Assembly (NCBI GenBank): GCA_003537645.1
Contig: DPRM01000006.1
Location: 9,514-34,304 of the forward strand
Direction of reading: 5' to 3'
DNA: 24,791 nt
From: Prolixibacteraceae bacterium
Lineage (GTDB): Bacteria > Bacteroidota > Bacteroidia > Bacteroidales > Prolixibacteraceae
Shown in pieces: positions 8,146-16,674 of the stretch (position 1 is the first letter of the stretch; each line of letters opens with the position of its first letter). The notes under the pieces are model-generated. The model was given only the letters and a program-made list of their open reading frames with translations, made no database searches and had not been told where the DNA came from. The position numbers and the translations under genes were made by a program.

Positions 8146-9288
8146 TTGTCGCTTGGTAATGTACACAGAAATTGTGCATTGTGCCCTGCCATACTATCTG
8201 ACACTGAGAGTTATCACTTTGAGAGAACCGCTTCGACCAACAATGCGGATAAATTCTGCCAAGCTATTTGTGCATTTTCCAACGACCTACCCGGAAGCAG
8301 AGAAAATGGTTATCTGATTCTTGGTGTTCTTGATAATGGGAAATTGTCAGGTTTGAAAGTTGATGATAAATTATTGCTACAAATCAGCAATATTCGTACT
8401 GACGGCAACATTCTGCCTCAGCCGGGGATGACAGTCGACAAATTTAACTTTGAAAATGGCGATGTTCTGGTTGCTGAAGTACAACCTTCAGGATTTCCAC
8501 CGGTACGTTACAAAAGTCGCGTTTGGGTACGTGTTGGTCCGCGTAAAAGCATTGCCTCGGAAGCTGAAGAAAAAATATTAACGGAAAGGCGTCTTTCCAA
8601 TGTTCACACCTTTGATGCCATGTTTAGGTACTACCCTCCCCGATCTGGACGTATCGCTTATCAAAAGAGAATTCCTATCAAAAGCAGTAGCTGAAGATAA
8701 ACGCCCAATAGAAGAACAACTTGCATCCCCTGGACTTTACTGATGAATTCCATCATGCACCGCGATTATGAAACCAATGCACCTGTACTGTTTTACGAGT
8801 ACGACGACCGAATCGAGGTACAGAATCCCGGAGGATTATATGGAAAGGTTAGTCCGGCCAATTTCCCCAATGTGGGCGATTACCGTAATCCGTTTATTGC
8901 TGAAGCTATGAAAGTTTTGGGATATGTCAATCGCTTTAGTCGCGGAGTATATAGGGTACAAAAAGAATTGACAGAAAACGGAAACGGAGAAGCCTTTTTC
9001 GATTTTTCGTTGATTACAGCTTTCAGGGTAACTGAAAAAGTTTCGGAGAAGTATTTTTAGGCTGGATTTGGAACAAATGTTACCCAAAAACATCCTGAGA
9101 CTACCCAAGAAGAAGTCAATACTACCCAGAAAATAATTCTAAAAGTGTTGAAAGATAAACCGGAAACAACTCAAAAGGAATTAGCAAAACTAATTGGGAT
9201 TAGCATAGACGGAATAAAATATCACATTCAAAAAATGACTAAAGAAGGTATCATTAAACACGAAGGCTCAACTAAAGCAGGCAAATAG
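8146..9288 (+). pseudogene. Degraded AlbA/Schlafen-type ATP-binding transcriptional regulator
   Basis: Remains of an AlbA_2 (Schlafen AAA_4) plus HATPase_c_4 plus winged-helix protein of the type often labelled RecG-like regulator. Piece 1 (8146-8617, frame 1, nominal TTG start) holds the AlbA domain with DKFCQAICAFSND, GYLILGV and RTDGNILPQP. A frameshift at about 8617 moves the reading to frame 2 (PCLGTTLPDLD to about 8740), which ends in TGA. Piece 3 (from 8743, frame 1) resumes at MNSIMHRDYE, so roughly 100 residues that separate these blocks in intact relatives have been deleted. A TAG at 9058-9060 then interrupts the frame before a C-terminal winged-helix segment (TTQKELAKLIGISIDGIKYH) ending at 9288. 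With three independent lesions and no convincing start, it is almost certainly non-functional. Confidence 0.85.
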
Positions 9289-9290
9289 AT

Positions 9291-9316
9291 CAAAATCAAA
9301 AGTCAAAATCAAGAGT
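9291..9316. repeat. Tandem 13-bp repeat, two copies
   Basis: Two adjacent copies, CAAAATCAAAAGT and CAAAATCAAGAGT, differ at one base. They lie directly after the pseudogene. Similar low-complexity A/T-rich repeats appear in two other gaps of this window. No function can be inferred. Confidence 0.55.
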
Positions 9317-9401
9317 CGAAGGAAGATGGCAGTGTTGGTGACGATTATCTCTTGAAACTGATTCGTAAATAATTCAAATGCATTTGCCCATGTCGCCAAA
9401 C

Positions 9402-9434
9402 TAGAGCGCCACTATCCGCTCTAAATTTTTTTTT
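9402..9434 (+). terminator. Intrinsic terminator between the pseudogene and purB
   Basis: A 7-bp perfect stem, TAGAGCG / CGCTCTA, with an 8-nt loop is followed by AA and a run of nine T. It would insulate purB from upstream transcription. Confidence 0.7.
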
Positions 9435-9441
9435 ACCTTTA
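9434..9441 (+). promoter_or_regulatory. Candidate -7 element of purB
   Basis: TACCTTTA matches seven of eight positions of the Bacteroidota TAnnTTTG box and lies 22 nt before the purB start, immediately after the terminator T-run. The -33 element is not clear. Confidence 0.35.
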
Positions 9442-9463
9442 CGGCTCGAAAAAAAATCAAATC

Positions 9464-10810
9464 ATGAAATTGAATTTACTTACAGCTATATCGCCTATCG
9501 ATGGCCGCTACCGTTCGAAAGTTGAAAACCTTCAGCTTTATTTTTCAGAATACGCATTGATCAAATACCGGGTGCTGGTTGAAGTTGAATATTTCATCGC
9601 CTTGTGCGAATTACCCTTGCCACAACTGTCAAACTTCAATAAAAATCTGTTCGAATCACTAAGACAAATAGTTACCAACTTTTCGCTCGACGATGCACAA
9701 CGCATCAAAGACATCGAAAAGGTGACCAATCACGACGTAAAAGCTGTTGAGTATTTCCTAAAAGAAGAGTTCGACAAGCTTAACATTCAGGAATACAAGG
9801 AATTTATCCATTTCGGACTTACTTCGCAGGACATCAACAATACCGCCGTTCCGAAGTCTATTCACGATGCACTCAACAACGAGTATTTCCCAGCCATTTA
9901 CGATTTGGTTGACAAACTCGACGAATTGGCTGACGAATGGAAAAACATACCAATTCTGGCTAAAACCCACGGACAACCGGCTTCTCCAACCAATCTGGGA
10001 AAAGAAATCCGAGTATTTTCGGAGCGGCTCAAAACACAGCTCGAACAATTGAAGAATATTAATTGCGATGCCAAATTTGGTGGAGCAACCGGAAATTTTA
10101 ACGCGCACCACATTGCCTATCCCGAAATAAGCTGGAAAGCGTTCGGTAACCATTTTCTGAAAAAATACCTCGGACTTGAGCGGTCGCAATACACTACCCA
10201 AATTGCCAACTACGACAACCACTCAGCTATTTTTGATGCGATGAAACGCGTTAACAATGTGATCATGGATTTGAACCGCGACATGTGGGCCTACATTTCG
10301 ATGGAATATTTCAAGCAAAAAATTAAAGCCGGAGAAGTTGGATCATCGGCCATGCCGCACAAAGTGAACCCTATCGACTTCGAAAATTCTGAAGGAAACA
10401 TCGGAATGGCCAATGCAATTTTCGAACATTTATCGGCAAAACTGCCGGTTTCGCGTTTACAGCGCGACCTTACCGACTCTACCGTCCTGCGCAATATCGG
10501 AGTTCCGTTTGCCCATTCGCTTATTTCGATTAACTCAACCATGCGAGGACTTAACAAACTGTTGCTCAATTCCGAAGCTATTCATGCCGATCTGGAAAAG
10601 AACTGGCCGGTAGTTGCCGAAGCCATTCAAACCATACTGCGACGCGAAGGTTATCCGAATCCATACGAAGCCCTTCGCAACCTTACCCGCGTAAACCGCA
10701 AGATCGATCAGGAAGTAATACACGAGTTCATTGATTCGCTCGAAATCACAGATTCGCTAAAAGACGAATTAAAAAAGATAACTCCGCACAACTATACCGG
10801 TATTTTTTAA
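9464..10810 (+). CDS. purB: Adenylosuccinate lyase
   Basis: A 448-residue enzyme of the fumarase/aspartase superfamily. It removes fumarate from SAICAR and from adenylosuccinate, so it acts twice in purine synthesis. The N-terminus, LTAISPIDGRYRSK, is that of the E. coli-like long PurB class. The superfamily signature SSAMPHKVNPIDFENSEG starts at S294 and contains the catalytic serine on the mobile loop. TSQDINNTAVP and KTHGQPASPT are further substrate-binding blocks. The length is normal and the frame intact. It stands alone after a terminator, and the ABC exporter gene follows 70 nt later, possibly on the same transcript. Confidence 0.97.
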   Translation: MKLNLLTAISPIDGRYRSKVENLQLYFSEYALIKYRVLVEVEYFIALCELPLPQLSNFNKNLFESLRQIVTNFSLDDAQRIKDIEKVTNHDVKAVEYFLKEEFDKLNIQEYKEFIHFGLTSQDINNTAVPKSIHDALNNEYFPAIYDLVDKLDELADEWKNIPILAKTHGQPASPTNLGKEIRVFSERLKTQLEQLKNINCDAKFGGATGNFNAHHIAYPEISWKAFGNHFLKKYLGLERSQYTTQIANYDNHSAIFDAMKRVNNVIMDLNRDMWAYISMEYFKQKIKAGEVGSSAMPHKVNPIDFENSEGNIGMANAIFEHLSAKLPVSRLQRDLTDSTVLRNIGVPFAHSLISINSTMRGLNKLLLNSEAIHADLEKNWPVVAEAIQTILRREGYPNPYEALRNLTRVNRKIDQEVIHEFIDSLEITDSLKDELKKITPHNYTGIF

Positions 10811-10880
10811 ACATTCAGCAACAATAAATAACTTGTATTAAGAGTTTTAGACGACAGTATTTATACTGAACATTCAATAC

Positions 10881-12701
10881 ATGAAAGATTTTTTCAAGAT
10901 TTTAAAGCGCTTTATACCCCCATATAAAAAGCAGTTAATTCTCAACTTTCTGTTCAATTTGCTTTCAGCTTTGTTCACTGTTTTTTCGGTAACAATGATG
11001 ATTCCAATTCTTGAAATTCTGTTCGAGATGTCGAAAGATGTAAACGAGCTGATGCCCTGGGCAATGAATCTGGATGCTTTAAAAAACAATGTTTACTATT
11101 ACATCACAGTATTTAAAAATGCAAACGGAGCAGGTCCTGTGCTATTGATGGTTGGTTTTTTTGTGATTTTCACCACTCTCCTGAAGGTCGGATTTGCCTA
11201 TATGGGAGCCTGTCAGGCTGTTTTAATCCGCAATGGCGTGGTAAAAGATATTCGCGAAAAAATATTCAGTAAAATTCTTAGACTGGCTTTACCTTTCTTT
11301 TCTGAAGAACGTAAAGGCGATATAATTTCGCGCATCACCGGCGACGTTACCGAGGTTGAAAATTCAATCATGTCGTCACTGGATATGTTTCTGAAAAATC
11401 CGGTTATAATTCTTGTTTTGCTCGCTTCGATGCTGGTAATGAGCCCAAGTCTTACACTTTTTATTTTTCTGGTTTTGCCAATTGCCGGTTTCATAATTGG
11501 CCGGGTGGGCAAATCACTCAAAAAAGTATCGCGCGAAGGCCAGGATAAAATGGGTGAAATACTCACTGTTGTCGAAGAAACCCTTGGAGGATTGCGCATC
11601 ATAAAAGCATTCAATGCCGAAAAGAAAATGAACGCCCGTTTTTATTCGGAACTTCACGACTATAAAACCATTATGAACCGGCTGATGCGCCGCCGCGAAC
11701 TGGCACACCCACTTAGCGAATTACTTGGAACTATCGTGATTATTATTGTCGTTTGGTATGGTGGAACCTTGATTTTAAATAAAAGCAGCGAACTAAGCGG
11801 ACCTGAATTTATAGCCTATCTTGCTATTTTCTATCAGATTATCAACCCAGCCAAAGCATTTACAACTGCACTTTACTCAATTCAGAAGGGATTGGCATCA
11901 ATGGACCGTATCGACAAAATTCTATTGGCCGATATAACCATTTCTGAAGCAACCAACGCACAAACAGTCAACACGTTGAAGGATTCGATTGAATACCGGA
12001 ATATAAGCTTTTCGTACGAAGAAAAAATTGTTCTAAACAAGGTTTCGCTTCAAATTCCGAAGGGAAAAACAATTGCGCTGGTTGGCCAATCGGGAAGCGG
12101 GAAAACTACATTTGTTGACCTTTTGCCTCGTTTCTACGATGTGAAAGATGGCCAGATTTTGATTGATGGAGTTGATATCCGTCACCTGAAATTGCACGAT
12201 CTCCGCGATTTGATGGGAAATGTAAATCAGGAAGCCATATTATTTAACGACACCATATACAACAACATTGCTTTTGGGGTTGAAAACACTTCAATGCCCG
12301 AAGTAATTACAGCTGCTAAAGTTGCTAACGCTCACGATTTTATCATCGAAACCGAACATGGTTACGATACGGTGATTGGCGACCGTGGCAGCAAACTTTC
12401 AGGAGGACAAAGACAGCGTTTGAGTATTGCCCGGGCGATCCTGAAAAACCCACCTATCCTGATTCTCGACGAAGCAACCTCGGCGCTCGACACAGAATCT
12501 GAACGACTGGTTCAGGATGCGCTCGAAAACCTGATGAAAAATCGCACTTCGGTGGTTATTGCACATCGCTTGTCAACCGTTCGAAATGCCGATCTGATTT
12601 GCGTTTTCCACGAAGGCGAAATTGTTGAACGCGGAACCCACGAAGAACTGATTGAACTTGATGGCCGGTACAAAAGGCTGCACAGTATGCAAATGTTTTA
12701 A
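10881..12701 (+). CDS. MsbA-like ABC exporter (fused membrane and ATPase domains)
   Basis: A 606-residue half-transporter that works as a homodimer in the inner membrane. Six transmembrane helices occupy about residues 1-320 (ABC type-1 exporter fold). The ATPase domain follows, with Walker A GQSGSGKTT from G402 (K408), the signature LSGGQRQR from L506, Walker B ILILDEATS at about 529-537, and the H-loop VIAHRLST. Order and length fit MsbA/LmrA-type exporters of lipid A core, lipids or drugs. The substrate cannot be decided from the sequence. MsbA is a reasonable first guess in a Gram-negative bacterium, but Bacteroidota genomes usually hold several paralogues. Confidence 0.92.
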   Translation: MKDFFKILKRFIPPYKKQLILNFLFNLLSALFTVFSVTMMIPILEILFEMSKDVNELMPWAMNLDALKNNVYYYITVFKNANGAGPVLLMVGFFVIFTTLLKVGFAYMGACQAVLIRNGVVKDIREKIFSKILRLALPFFSEERKGDIISRITGDVTEVENSIMSSLDMFLKNPVIILVLLASMLVMSPSLTLFIFLVLPIAGFIIGRVGKSLKKVSREGQDKMGEILTVVEETLGGLRIIKAFNAEKKMNARFYSELHDYKTIMNRLMRRRELAHPLSELLGTIVIIIVVWYGGTLILNKSSELSGPEFIAYLAIFYQIINPAKAFTTALYSIQKGLASMDRIDKILLADITISEATNAQTVNTLKDSIEYRNISFSYEEKIVLNKVSLQIPKGKTIALVGQSGSGKTTFVDLLPRFYDVKDGQILIDGVDIRHLKLHDLRDLMGNVNQEAILFNDTIYNNIAFGVENTSMPEVITAAKVANAHDFIIETEHGYDTVIGDRGSKLSGGQRQRLSIARAILKNPPILILDEATSALDTESERLVQDALENLMKNRTSVVIAHRLSTVRNADLICVFHEGEIVERGTHEELIELDGRYKRLHSMQMF

Positions 12702-12764
12702 AACTGACATTTTACGGTCCTCTTCAGCGTATCAAAAAAAATAAAATCATTTTCAATATTTTAT

Positions 12765-12772
12765 TACATTTA
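12765..12772 (+). promoter_or_regulatory. Candidate -7 element of speA, with a long leader
   Basis: TACATTTA matches seven of eight positions of TAnnTTTG. If used, it gives a leader of nearly 200 nt before speA, which contains the 43-codon frame described at 12846. The rest of the 275-nt gap holds no other recognisable gene and no clear terminator for the ABC exporter gene. Confidence 0.3.
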
Positions 12773-12845
12773 CCCCGCTCGAAAAGTCTTTGGACGATTA
12801 GAATTAGCGCGGTTTACAGCAGTATTTGCCGATTCATTTTATTTC

Positions 12846-12977
12846 ATGAATTACAAGGCTGAAACTGGTTTGCTCTGTTTGAAATTCCGACAATGGTTTT
12901 TTCAGTCGAAATCTGAACCAAAATGTCTTTTTCGGGCAGTTAAAATGAGTATGAATAATAAATTAACTTTTCCTTAA
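12846..12977 (+). other. Candidate 43-codon leader ORF overlapping the speA start
   Basis: An ATG at 12846 opens 43 codons (beginning MNYKAETGLLCLKF, ending NNKLTFP). Its TAA stop at 12975-12977 overlaps the speA ATG at 12977 as TAATG, the geometry of translational coupling. There is no strong ribosome-binding site, but Bacteroidota sites are usually weak. It could be a regulatory leader peptide or a chance frame in a long leader; only conservation would tell. Confidence 0.3.
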
Positions 12978-14869
12978 TGAGAAAATGGCGCATTGAAGAC
13001 TCTGCTGAACTCTACAACATCAACGGGTGGGGTATCAACTTCTTTTCGATCAACGAAAAAGGTCATGTAACGGTAACTCCAAAGAAAGACGGCATACAGG
13101 TCGATCTGCATGAATTGGTTGAAGAACTTCAGCTTCGGGATGTTTCAGCACCTATGTTGCTTCGTTTCCCCGACATTCTGGATAACCGGATTGAAAAAAT
13201 GGCCAGTTGCTTTAAAATTGCTGCCGAAGAGTACGATTACAAAGCACAAAACTTTATTATTTATCCGATTAAGGTCAATCAGATGAGACCGGTCGTCGAA
13301 GAAATTGTAAGTCACGGCAAGAAATTCAACATCGGTCTGGAAGCTGGATCAAAACCTGAGTTACATGCCGTTATCGCCATTAATACCGACAACGATTCGT
13401 TGATCATTTGTAACGGATACAAAGATGAAGACTACATTGAACTGGCTCTTTTAGCTCAAAAAATGGGACGCCGCATTTACCTTGTGGTTGAAAAACTCAA
13501 CGAATTAAAACTAATTATCAAGATAGCCAATCGCCTGAAAGTAAAACCAAACCTTGGAATCCGCATTAAATTGGCCAGCTCAGGAAGTGGTAAATGGGAA
13601 GACTCGGGTGGCGATGCCAGCAAGTTCGGTTTAACTTCAAGTGAACTGCTCGAAGCCCTTGATATTCTGGAGAAAAAAGACATGAAAGACTGTCTGAAAC
13701 TGGTTCATTTTCACATTGGCAGTCAGGTTACCAAAATACGGCGTATTAAAATTGCCATGCGCGAAGCTTCGCAATTCTATGTGCAGCTTTACCTGAAAGG
13801 ATTTAACGTAGAGTTTGTAGATATTGGCGGCGGATTGGGAGTTGACTACGACGGAACGCGATCATCGAGCAGCGAAAGCAGCGTCAATTACAGCATTCAG
13901 GAATATGTAAACGACGCAATTGCAACCATGGTCGATGCCAGTGACAAAAACAACATTCCGCACCCCAATGTTATAACAGAATCAGGTCGTTCGCTCACTG
14001 CACATCATTCGGTTTTGGTTTTCGAAGTACTCGAAGCCACTACCCTGCCAACAATGGGCGAAGAAGAAGAATCAAAAGAAGATGATCACGAGTTGGTGCG
14101 CGAGTTGTTCTCGTTGTGGGAACAAATCAATCAGTCGCGGATGCTCGAAACATGGCACGATGCCCAGCAAATACGCGAAGAAGCGCTCGATTTATTCAGC
14201 CTCGGAATGCTCGACCTGAAAACCCGCGCTCAAATCGAACGCCTGTTTTGGTCGATTACCAAAGAAATTCACCAGATGACCGGCGAGCTGAAACACATTC
14301 CTGAAGAACTATTGTATTTGCCCAAACTACTGTCTGATAAATACTTCTGTAACTTTTCCTTATTTCAGTCTCTACCCGATTCATGGGCCATCGATCAGAT
14401 TTTTCCGATCATTCCGATTCAGCGACTCGATGAAAAACCCGATCGCTCAGCCACGTTGCAGGACATTACCTGCGATTCGGACGGAAAAATCGACAACTTC
14501 ATTTCAACCCGTAATTTCTCGTATTACCTGCCGGTTCACTCACTGAAATCGAAAGAGCCGTACTATATCGGCGTATTTTTAGTGGGCGCTTATCAGGAAA
14601 TTCTGGGCGATTTGCACAATCTGTTTGGCGATACAAACGCTGTTCACATTTCAGTAAACGACAAAGGTTACAGCATCGACCAAATTATTGATGGTGAAAC
14701 TGTTGCGGAAGTTCTGGACTACGTGCAATACAATGCAAAAAAACTGGTCCGCACGGTGGAAACCTGGGTAACTTCGTCGGTAAAATCAGGTATTATTACT
14801 GCTGAAGAAGGGAAAGAGTTTTTATCGAACTACCGTTCGGGATTGTACGGGTATACTTATCTGGAATAA
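12977..14869 (+). CDS. speA: Biosynthetic arginine decarboxylase (PLP-dependent)
   Basis: A 630-residue cytoplasmic enzyme that decarboxylates arginine to agmatine, the first step of the arginine route to putrescine and spermidine. It belongs to the fold III (alanine racemase-like) decarboxylases. The PLP lysine is K99 in IYPIKVNQ. EAGSKPELHA, GIRIKLASSGSGKWEDSGGDASKFGL and HFHIGSQ follow in order, then the glycine-rich phosphate loop VDIGGGLGVDYDG, then ESGRSLTAHHS. The C-terminal region (about 380-630) matches the SpeA-specific extension, and the length is the family norm. It probably forms its own unit with the long leader upstream and a strong terminator downstream. Confidence 0.96.
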   Translation: MRKWRIEDSAELYNINGWGINFFSINEKGHVTVTPKKDGIQVDLHELVEELQLRDVSAPMLLRFPDILDNRIEKMASCFKIAAEEYDYKAQNFIIYPIKVNQMRPVVEEIVSHGKKFNIGLEAGSKPELHAVIAINTDNDSLIICNGYKDEDYIELALLAQKMGRRIYLVVEKLNELKLIIKIANRLKVKPNLGIRIKLASSGSGKWEDSGGDASKFGLTSSELLEALDILEKKDMKDCLKLVHFHIGSQVTKIRRIKIAMREASQFYVQLYLKGFNVEFVDIGGGLGVDYDGTRSSSSESSVNYSIQEYVNDAIATMVDASDKNNIPHPNVITESGRSLTAHHSVLVFEVLEATTLPTMGEEEESKEDDHELVRELFSLWEQINQSRMLETWHDAQQIREEALDLFSLGMLDLKTRAQIERLFWSITKEIHQMTGELKHIPEELLYLPKLLSDKYFCNFSLFQSLPDSWAIDQIFPIIPIQRLDEKPDRSATLQDITCDSDGKIDNFISTRNFSYYLPVHSLKSKEPYYIGVFLVGAYQEILGDLHNLFGDTNAVHISVNDKGYSIDQIIDGETVAEVLDYVQYNAKKLVRTVETWVTSSVKSGIITAEEGKEFLSNYRSGLYGYTYLE

Positions 14870-14894
14870 GATCCAAAAAAGTTCTATTATACTG

Positions 14895-14933
14895 AAAAGC
14901 AAATACTTCGGACGAGGTATTTGCTTTTTTTTT
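14895..14933 (+). terminator. Intrinsic terminator of speA
   Basis: A 12-bp perfect stem, AAAAGCAAATAC / GTATTTGCTTTT, with a 10-nt loop runs into nine T. Because of the flanking A-run it could also work for minus-strand transcription arriving from the MFS gene. The remaining 163 nt to the MFS stop hold nothing I recognise. Confidence 0.85.
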
Positions 14934-15096
14934 GTTGTTCGCCGTGCAATATTGGTACAATCGTTCGATAAACATTTATGGGATTAATCTCAAAGCAATT
15001 GCATTAACATCAGTGCTAAATTTGCCAAATTAAAGTTTTTGAACACCGTAGAATTATACCAGATGTCTTCAAAGGCAAAGTCACTTTAAACTTGGG

Positions 15097-16281
15097 TCAA
15101 TATCTGTTTTCGCTCGTTCTTTTCACCATCCCAGCAATTACTCCAAACATCACCATCGCCACAACTGCCCCGGCAATAAACGAAGCTTGCAGGCTTCCGA
15201 TTGTATAAAATACGCCAATCAGCAAAGGGCCAACGGTTTGACCAATGCGAAGAACCATGCTGTTTACTGACATGAATGCTGCGCGCTCTTTAATGGAAGC
15301 AAATCCCACCAGCAAGTTTTGTATTGAAGGAATCAGCAATCCATGCCCTAATCCAAAAATTGCAATAGAGACAATTACCTGAATCCAGTTCTGACTAATC
15401 AAAAGTGAAAGCATTGAAAGAAAATAGAAAGCAGCTCCCAAAAGCAAAATTGTTTTTGATTGAAATCGCTTATTGATCCGTCCCAATTGCGATGAAGTAG
15501 CCGCAGTAACCAGCGACATCACTGACATCATCAACCCAATATGAACGGATGAAGCCTCCAATCGTTCGGAAAGCAAAATCGGAAAATAAGTCAGGTAAGC
15601 TCCGTAAAGCAGCACAAAAACCAGCATATTGACCAGAAAAAGTCCCCAGACACTTCGCTGATTGATGCTTTTCCAGATTCGGCGGAAATATTCACCAATC
15701 CCTTGATGATCTTTAGGTTCCGGATTATTCAGTCCAAAAATTACAAAAATTGCGAGTGGAATTGCCAGTAAGGGCAAATAGAAAATATATTGCCAGCCAA
15801 AAACTGCGATGAATCCGCCCAATGCCGGATATGCAGCCGTTCCAATACTTAAAATACTGGCATTATACCCCATCAGTGCCGTTCGTTTTTCGCCTGAATA
15901 TAAATCACCAATCAAGGTTATGTTGATGCTCGATAGCCCGGCTGCTCCAATTCCTTCAATAAAAAGGAAAAGCAGCAGTAAATTAAAATCTCGCATAAAT
16001 GAACACAGAAAACCAGCAATTCCGAAGATAAAAAGTGATGGAACCAATACCAGCTTGCGACCAAAACGATCGGCCAGAATTCCGGATACCGGAGTTAAAA
16101 ATATACCCGGAAGCGTGAAAGCTGCAATCAACCAGCCGACTTGTTGCGTTGAGATTCCAAAATATTTGATGATTCCGGGGAAAGCTGGCGTGATACTGGC
16201 GATCCCCATTACGGCAATAAGTGTGACACCGAAAATGATGATCATGTTTTTTTCAATACCCATATTTTGTTGACCTGCCAT
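15097..16281 (-). CDS. Major facilitator superfamily transporter, probable drug or metabolite exporter
   Basis: A polytopic protein with about twelve transmembrane helices. It carries the MFS motif A after helix 2 (GILADRFGRKLVLVPSL) and a helix 4-5 region with GAAGLSS. It resembles the DHA1-type (Bcr/CflA, AraJ-like) proton-driven efflux family; the substrate is unknown. The frame can be extended to an ATG at 16350, but those 23 extra residues (MIYPIILQFLFYFH and on) are unlike usual MFS N-termini, so I prefer the ATG at 16281 (MAGQQNMGIEKN). It is transcribed alone, divergently from the tRNA-Trp gene and convergently with speA. Confidence 0.88.
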   Translation of the reverse strand: MAGQQNMGIEKNMIIIFGVTLIAVMGIASITPAFPGIIKYFGISTQQVGWLIAAFTLPGIFLTPVSGILADRFGRKLVLVPSLFIFGIAGFLCSFMRDFNLLLLFLFIEGIGAAGLSSINITLIGDLYSGEKRTALMGYNASILSIGTAAYPALGGFIAVFGWQYIFYLPLLAIPLAIFVIFGLNNPEPKDHQGIGEYFRRIWKSINQRSVWGLFLVNMLVFVLLYGAYLTYFPILLSERLEASSVHIGLMMSVMSLVTAATSSQLGRINKRFQSKTILLLGAAFYFLSMLSLLISQNWIQVIVSIAIFGLGHGLLIPSIQNLLVGFASIKERAAFMSVNSMVLRIGQTVGPLLIGVFYTIGSLQASFIAGAVVAMVMFGVIAGMVKRTSENRY

Positions 16282-16367
16282 TGAATTTTGTTTTTTGTTG
16301 AATCGAATGTGAAAGTAAAAAAGAAATTGTAGAATTATCGGGTAAATCATCCTTCAATCTCAATTTC

Positions 16368-16382
16368 TGAAAATTATTTTCA
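16368..16382. promoter_or_regulatory. Short palindrome upstream of the MFS gene
   Basis: TGAAAA-TTA-TTTTCA is a perfect 15-bp dyad about 87 nt upstream of the preferred MFS start, in the gap shared with the tRNA. It could be an operator for a local repressor, but no regulator gene is next to it and A/T-rich palindromes arise by chance. Confidence 0.2.
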
Positions 16383-16502
16383 ACGTCTATATCGTTTTGA
16401 TTTTGAAAAAGTCAGGTGTATTTTACCATTAAAAAGCCTATAAAACGGCATATTTTTTATCGCAGTCAAGTTATTTTCTCTAGGTTCTGAAAAACTAATT
16501 AC

Positions 16503-16510
16503 TATATTTG
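16503..16510 (+). promoter_or_regulatory. Promoter -7 element for tRNA-Trp
   Basis: TATATTTG is a perfect Bacteroidota TAnnTTTG box, ending 16 nt before the mature 5' end of the tRNA. The -33 region (TTCTG near 16483) is only approximate. Confidence 0.6.
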
Positions 16511-16526
16511 CACTCGCAAAACGGAT

Positions 16527-16599
16527 ACGGGTGTAGCTCAGTTGGTAGAGCATCGGTCTCCAAAACCGAGTGTCGGGCGTTCGAGTCGCTCCTCCCGTG
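16527..16599 (+). tRNA. tRNA-Trp (anticodon CCA)
   Basis: A full cloverleaf can be drawn: acceptor ACGGGTG / CTCCCGT, D stem GCTC / GAGC, anticodon stem TCGGT / ACCGA with loop CTCCAAA (CCA at 16560-16562), and T stem GGGCG / CGCTC with loop TTCGAGT. The discriminator is G16599; the 3' CCA is not encoded. The acceptor stem has one mismatch, T16532 opposite T16593. A terminator follows directly, so this is a single-gene unit. Confidence 0.95.
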
Positions 16600-16600
16600 C

Positions 16601-16628
16601 AAAAGCTGCTCTTTCGGGCAGCTTTTTT
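16601..16628 (+). terminator. Intrinsic terminator of tRNA-Trp
   Basis: The 9-bp stem AAAAGCTGC / GCAGCTTTT with an 8-nt loop closes in a T-run, two bases after the tRNA discriminator. Confidence 0.8.
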
Positions 16629-16674
16629 GTTTTACGAAAAGTCTTTGGTAACTTGAACCCAAATTCAAACAAAA

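Noticed and set aside
8146..9288. Two or three small genes (an AlbA-domain protein, an HATPase-like fragment, an HTH protein)
   Set aside because: The pieces line up in order as one known multi-domain protein, broken by a frameshift, a deletion and a stop, so a single pseudogene explains them better.
9291..9316. CRISPR-like array
   Set aside because: Only two adjacent 13-bp copies without spacers. No cas genes occur anywhere in the window.
9758..10222. A 154-codon minus-strand frame inside purB
   Set aside because: It lies within the intact, fully conserved adenylosuccinate lyase and has no recognisable domain.
16282..16350. N-terminal extension of the MFS transporter to ATG 16350
   Set aside because: The 23 added residues are not MFS-like; the internal MAGQQN start gives a normal N-terminus. 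It is kept only as an alternative.
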